Of a stretch of 36,670 bases of DNA, positions 35,638 through 36,670 are shown in pieces (the stretch's first letter is position 1; each line of letters opens with the position of its first letter). A program made the position numbers and the translations under genes. The stretch is from Acanthaster planci (Eukaryota; Echinodermata; Asteroidea; Valvatida; Acanthasteridae). The stretch spans positions 183,764 through 220,433 of the forward strand of contig NW_019091389.1 in the NCBI RefSeq assembly GCF_001949145.1, read 5' to 3'. The notes beneath the pieces are model-generated. The model did no database searches. It worked only from the letters and a program-made list of their open reading frames with translations, and was not told where the DNA came from.

Positions 35638-35990
35638 TGTAGAGAGCCCAAATGATGTAGAGTTACGTAATTTTCTTATGTTCCCGAAACTGGCCCAGTG
35701 CACTGTTGGCGTCTTATCAAATGCAGACCAAATTAGCATGCAGCAGTATTGTGTCACTCACCCCTGGAGTGCTTTTGTCCCTGGTGGTAATCCACTTGGG
35801 CTAAATGCCACAAACAGTGGTATAATCATTCAAAACCACATGGATTTCCTCCGCTTTTGACAACTGAAGAAATGTTGGCAATTCCTAGCAGTCCTTTTGT
35901 TCTGAGTACAGTCTTTTGTTACAGGGCCAAGCTCCTTTGTTCAATTTCTGGCATCCCAGCTTTGCATATAAAGCTAACGTCTCCAGTACC
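35638..35990 (+). repeat. Interspersed repeat, direct-orientation copy
   Basis: It is homologous over about 350 bp to the reverse complement of 36295-36670, roughly two-thirds to three-quarters identical by eye. Shared blocks include TTTTGTCCCTGGTGGTAATC (about 35775-35794), GTTACAGGGCC and GCATATAAA. An open frame (to 35860) contains SAFVPGGNPLGLNATN, which recurs in the other copy. Both copies being open there is probably coincidence or the relic of a short coding segment. Element class unknown. Confidence 0.7.
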
Positions 35991-36294
35991 TAGACCAGGG
36001 GCGGTTTTGACCACCTGAACCCCTCCCCTCCGAATCCACACCTGTGTACAGTGTTTAGAGGCAAATTTAAGTTGGGTTCACCTATACTTTTATTTTCTTT
36101 TTTCAGTTTGTCACAATCTGGAACCAATCTGACCCACCAGAGTGCTATGAGCGGTGTCTTGCGTTTGATTTCAAAGTACACATTGCATGCTGTTGGTCAA
36201 ATGTGATCTGTGGTAAAGTGTGAAGATCTTAAAGGTTAATTGGGGAGTGATTGGACATCTTATGAGCAAATTAGTTTGAAAAAATGTTAACCAC

Positions 36295-36670
36295 TTCCTG
36301 CCGGGGACTCCGGAATCGGAGATGTATGGTTTATATGCGTGGCCGGTGTCTCCGAACTCGGACAAAGGAAACAGGGCCCTGTAACACAAGACCATACTCC
36401 GAACAAAAGACCAGGCTGCTGGGCATTACCGAAATTTTTCACTCTCAAAAGTGGTGGTAATTCAGCCTTGTTTTGAAACCGTACACCGGGGTTTGGGGCA
36501 TTGAGAGCAAGCGGATTACCACCAGGGACAAAAGCGCTCCACCACCGCAGCAATGAGCCACACAGCACTGCTGCACGCTAATCTGGCCCCGATTGAAAAA
36601 AGGTCAGCAGTGCAGTGAGCCAGGTTCGTGAACAAAAGACAGTTGTGTAACACCGCACAATCTGGGCTCT
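36295..36670 (-). repeat. Interspersed repeat, inverted copy, reaching the window edge
   Basis: This is the partner of 35638-35990 in opposite orientation. It contains the motif TCCGGAATCGGAG facing CTCCGAACTCGG around 36308-36360, which folds on itself. The translated minus frame includes SAFVPGGNPLALNAPN. The outer end may lie beyond 36670. Confidence 0.7.

Overview
This is a window of animal nuclear DNA, not a prokaryotic one. It has intron-split genes with GT/AG junctions, long AT-rich introns, TACATGTACATG-type microsatellites, many short palindromic transposon relics and a 714-base assembly gap. The three recognised proteins are conserved across animals. The repeat texture (acatgtacatgt runs, scattered aggcctac words, a 'CTGACGTTTCGATC' repeat) looks to me like a marine invertebrate, probably a non-vertebrate deuterostome such as an echinoderm. 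That placement is an impression, not a proof.

Left part (1-8.6 kb): the minus strand carries the first seven coding exons of an STK11IP (LKB1-interacting protein 1) orthologue. Its start is near 4.5 kb and it runs off the left edge after the leucine-rich repeats. Upstream of it (5-7.4 kb) is a cluster of palindromic miniature elements: two related ~80 bp hairpins, a 32-bp-arm inverted repeat and a ~360 bp element.

Middle (8.6-18 kb): the plus strand carries a two-exon HIG1-domain gene (HIGD1-like, 99 aa), whose intron holds a Tc1/mariner-type miniature element. The stretch from 11.8 to 18.3 kb has no coding region I can support. It should contain the 3'UTRs of the convergent HIGD1-like and RSU1 genes.

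RSU1 (18.3-24.6 kb, minus): all eight coding exons of Ras suppressor protein 1 can be joined in phase to give 276 aa. The gap lies in its sixth coding intron. An ETS-type site sits about 120 bp upstream of the ATG.

Right part (24.6-36.7 kb): no protein family is recognisable. The main content is a set of four unusually long (206-243 nt) box C/D snoRNA-like sequences on the plus strand at 31.87, 32.62, 33.94 and 35.14 kb. All have a C box, an early CUGA, a terminal D box and a closing stem that is conserved or compensated. They form two sub-pairs (1st+3rd and 2nd+4th) in alternating order, as expected from duplication of a two-snoRNA unit. Two exon-like segments with good splice borders (29.27 and 34.62 kb) suggest an intron-hosting transcript, possibly non-coding. 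Transposon relics (pogo-like, small hairpins, and a ~360 bp repeat present as an inverted pair at the right end) fill much of the rest.
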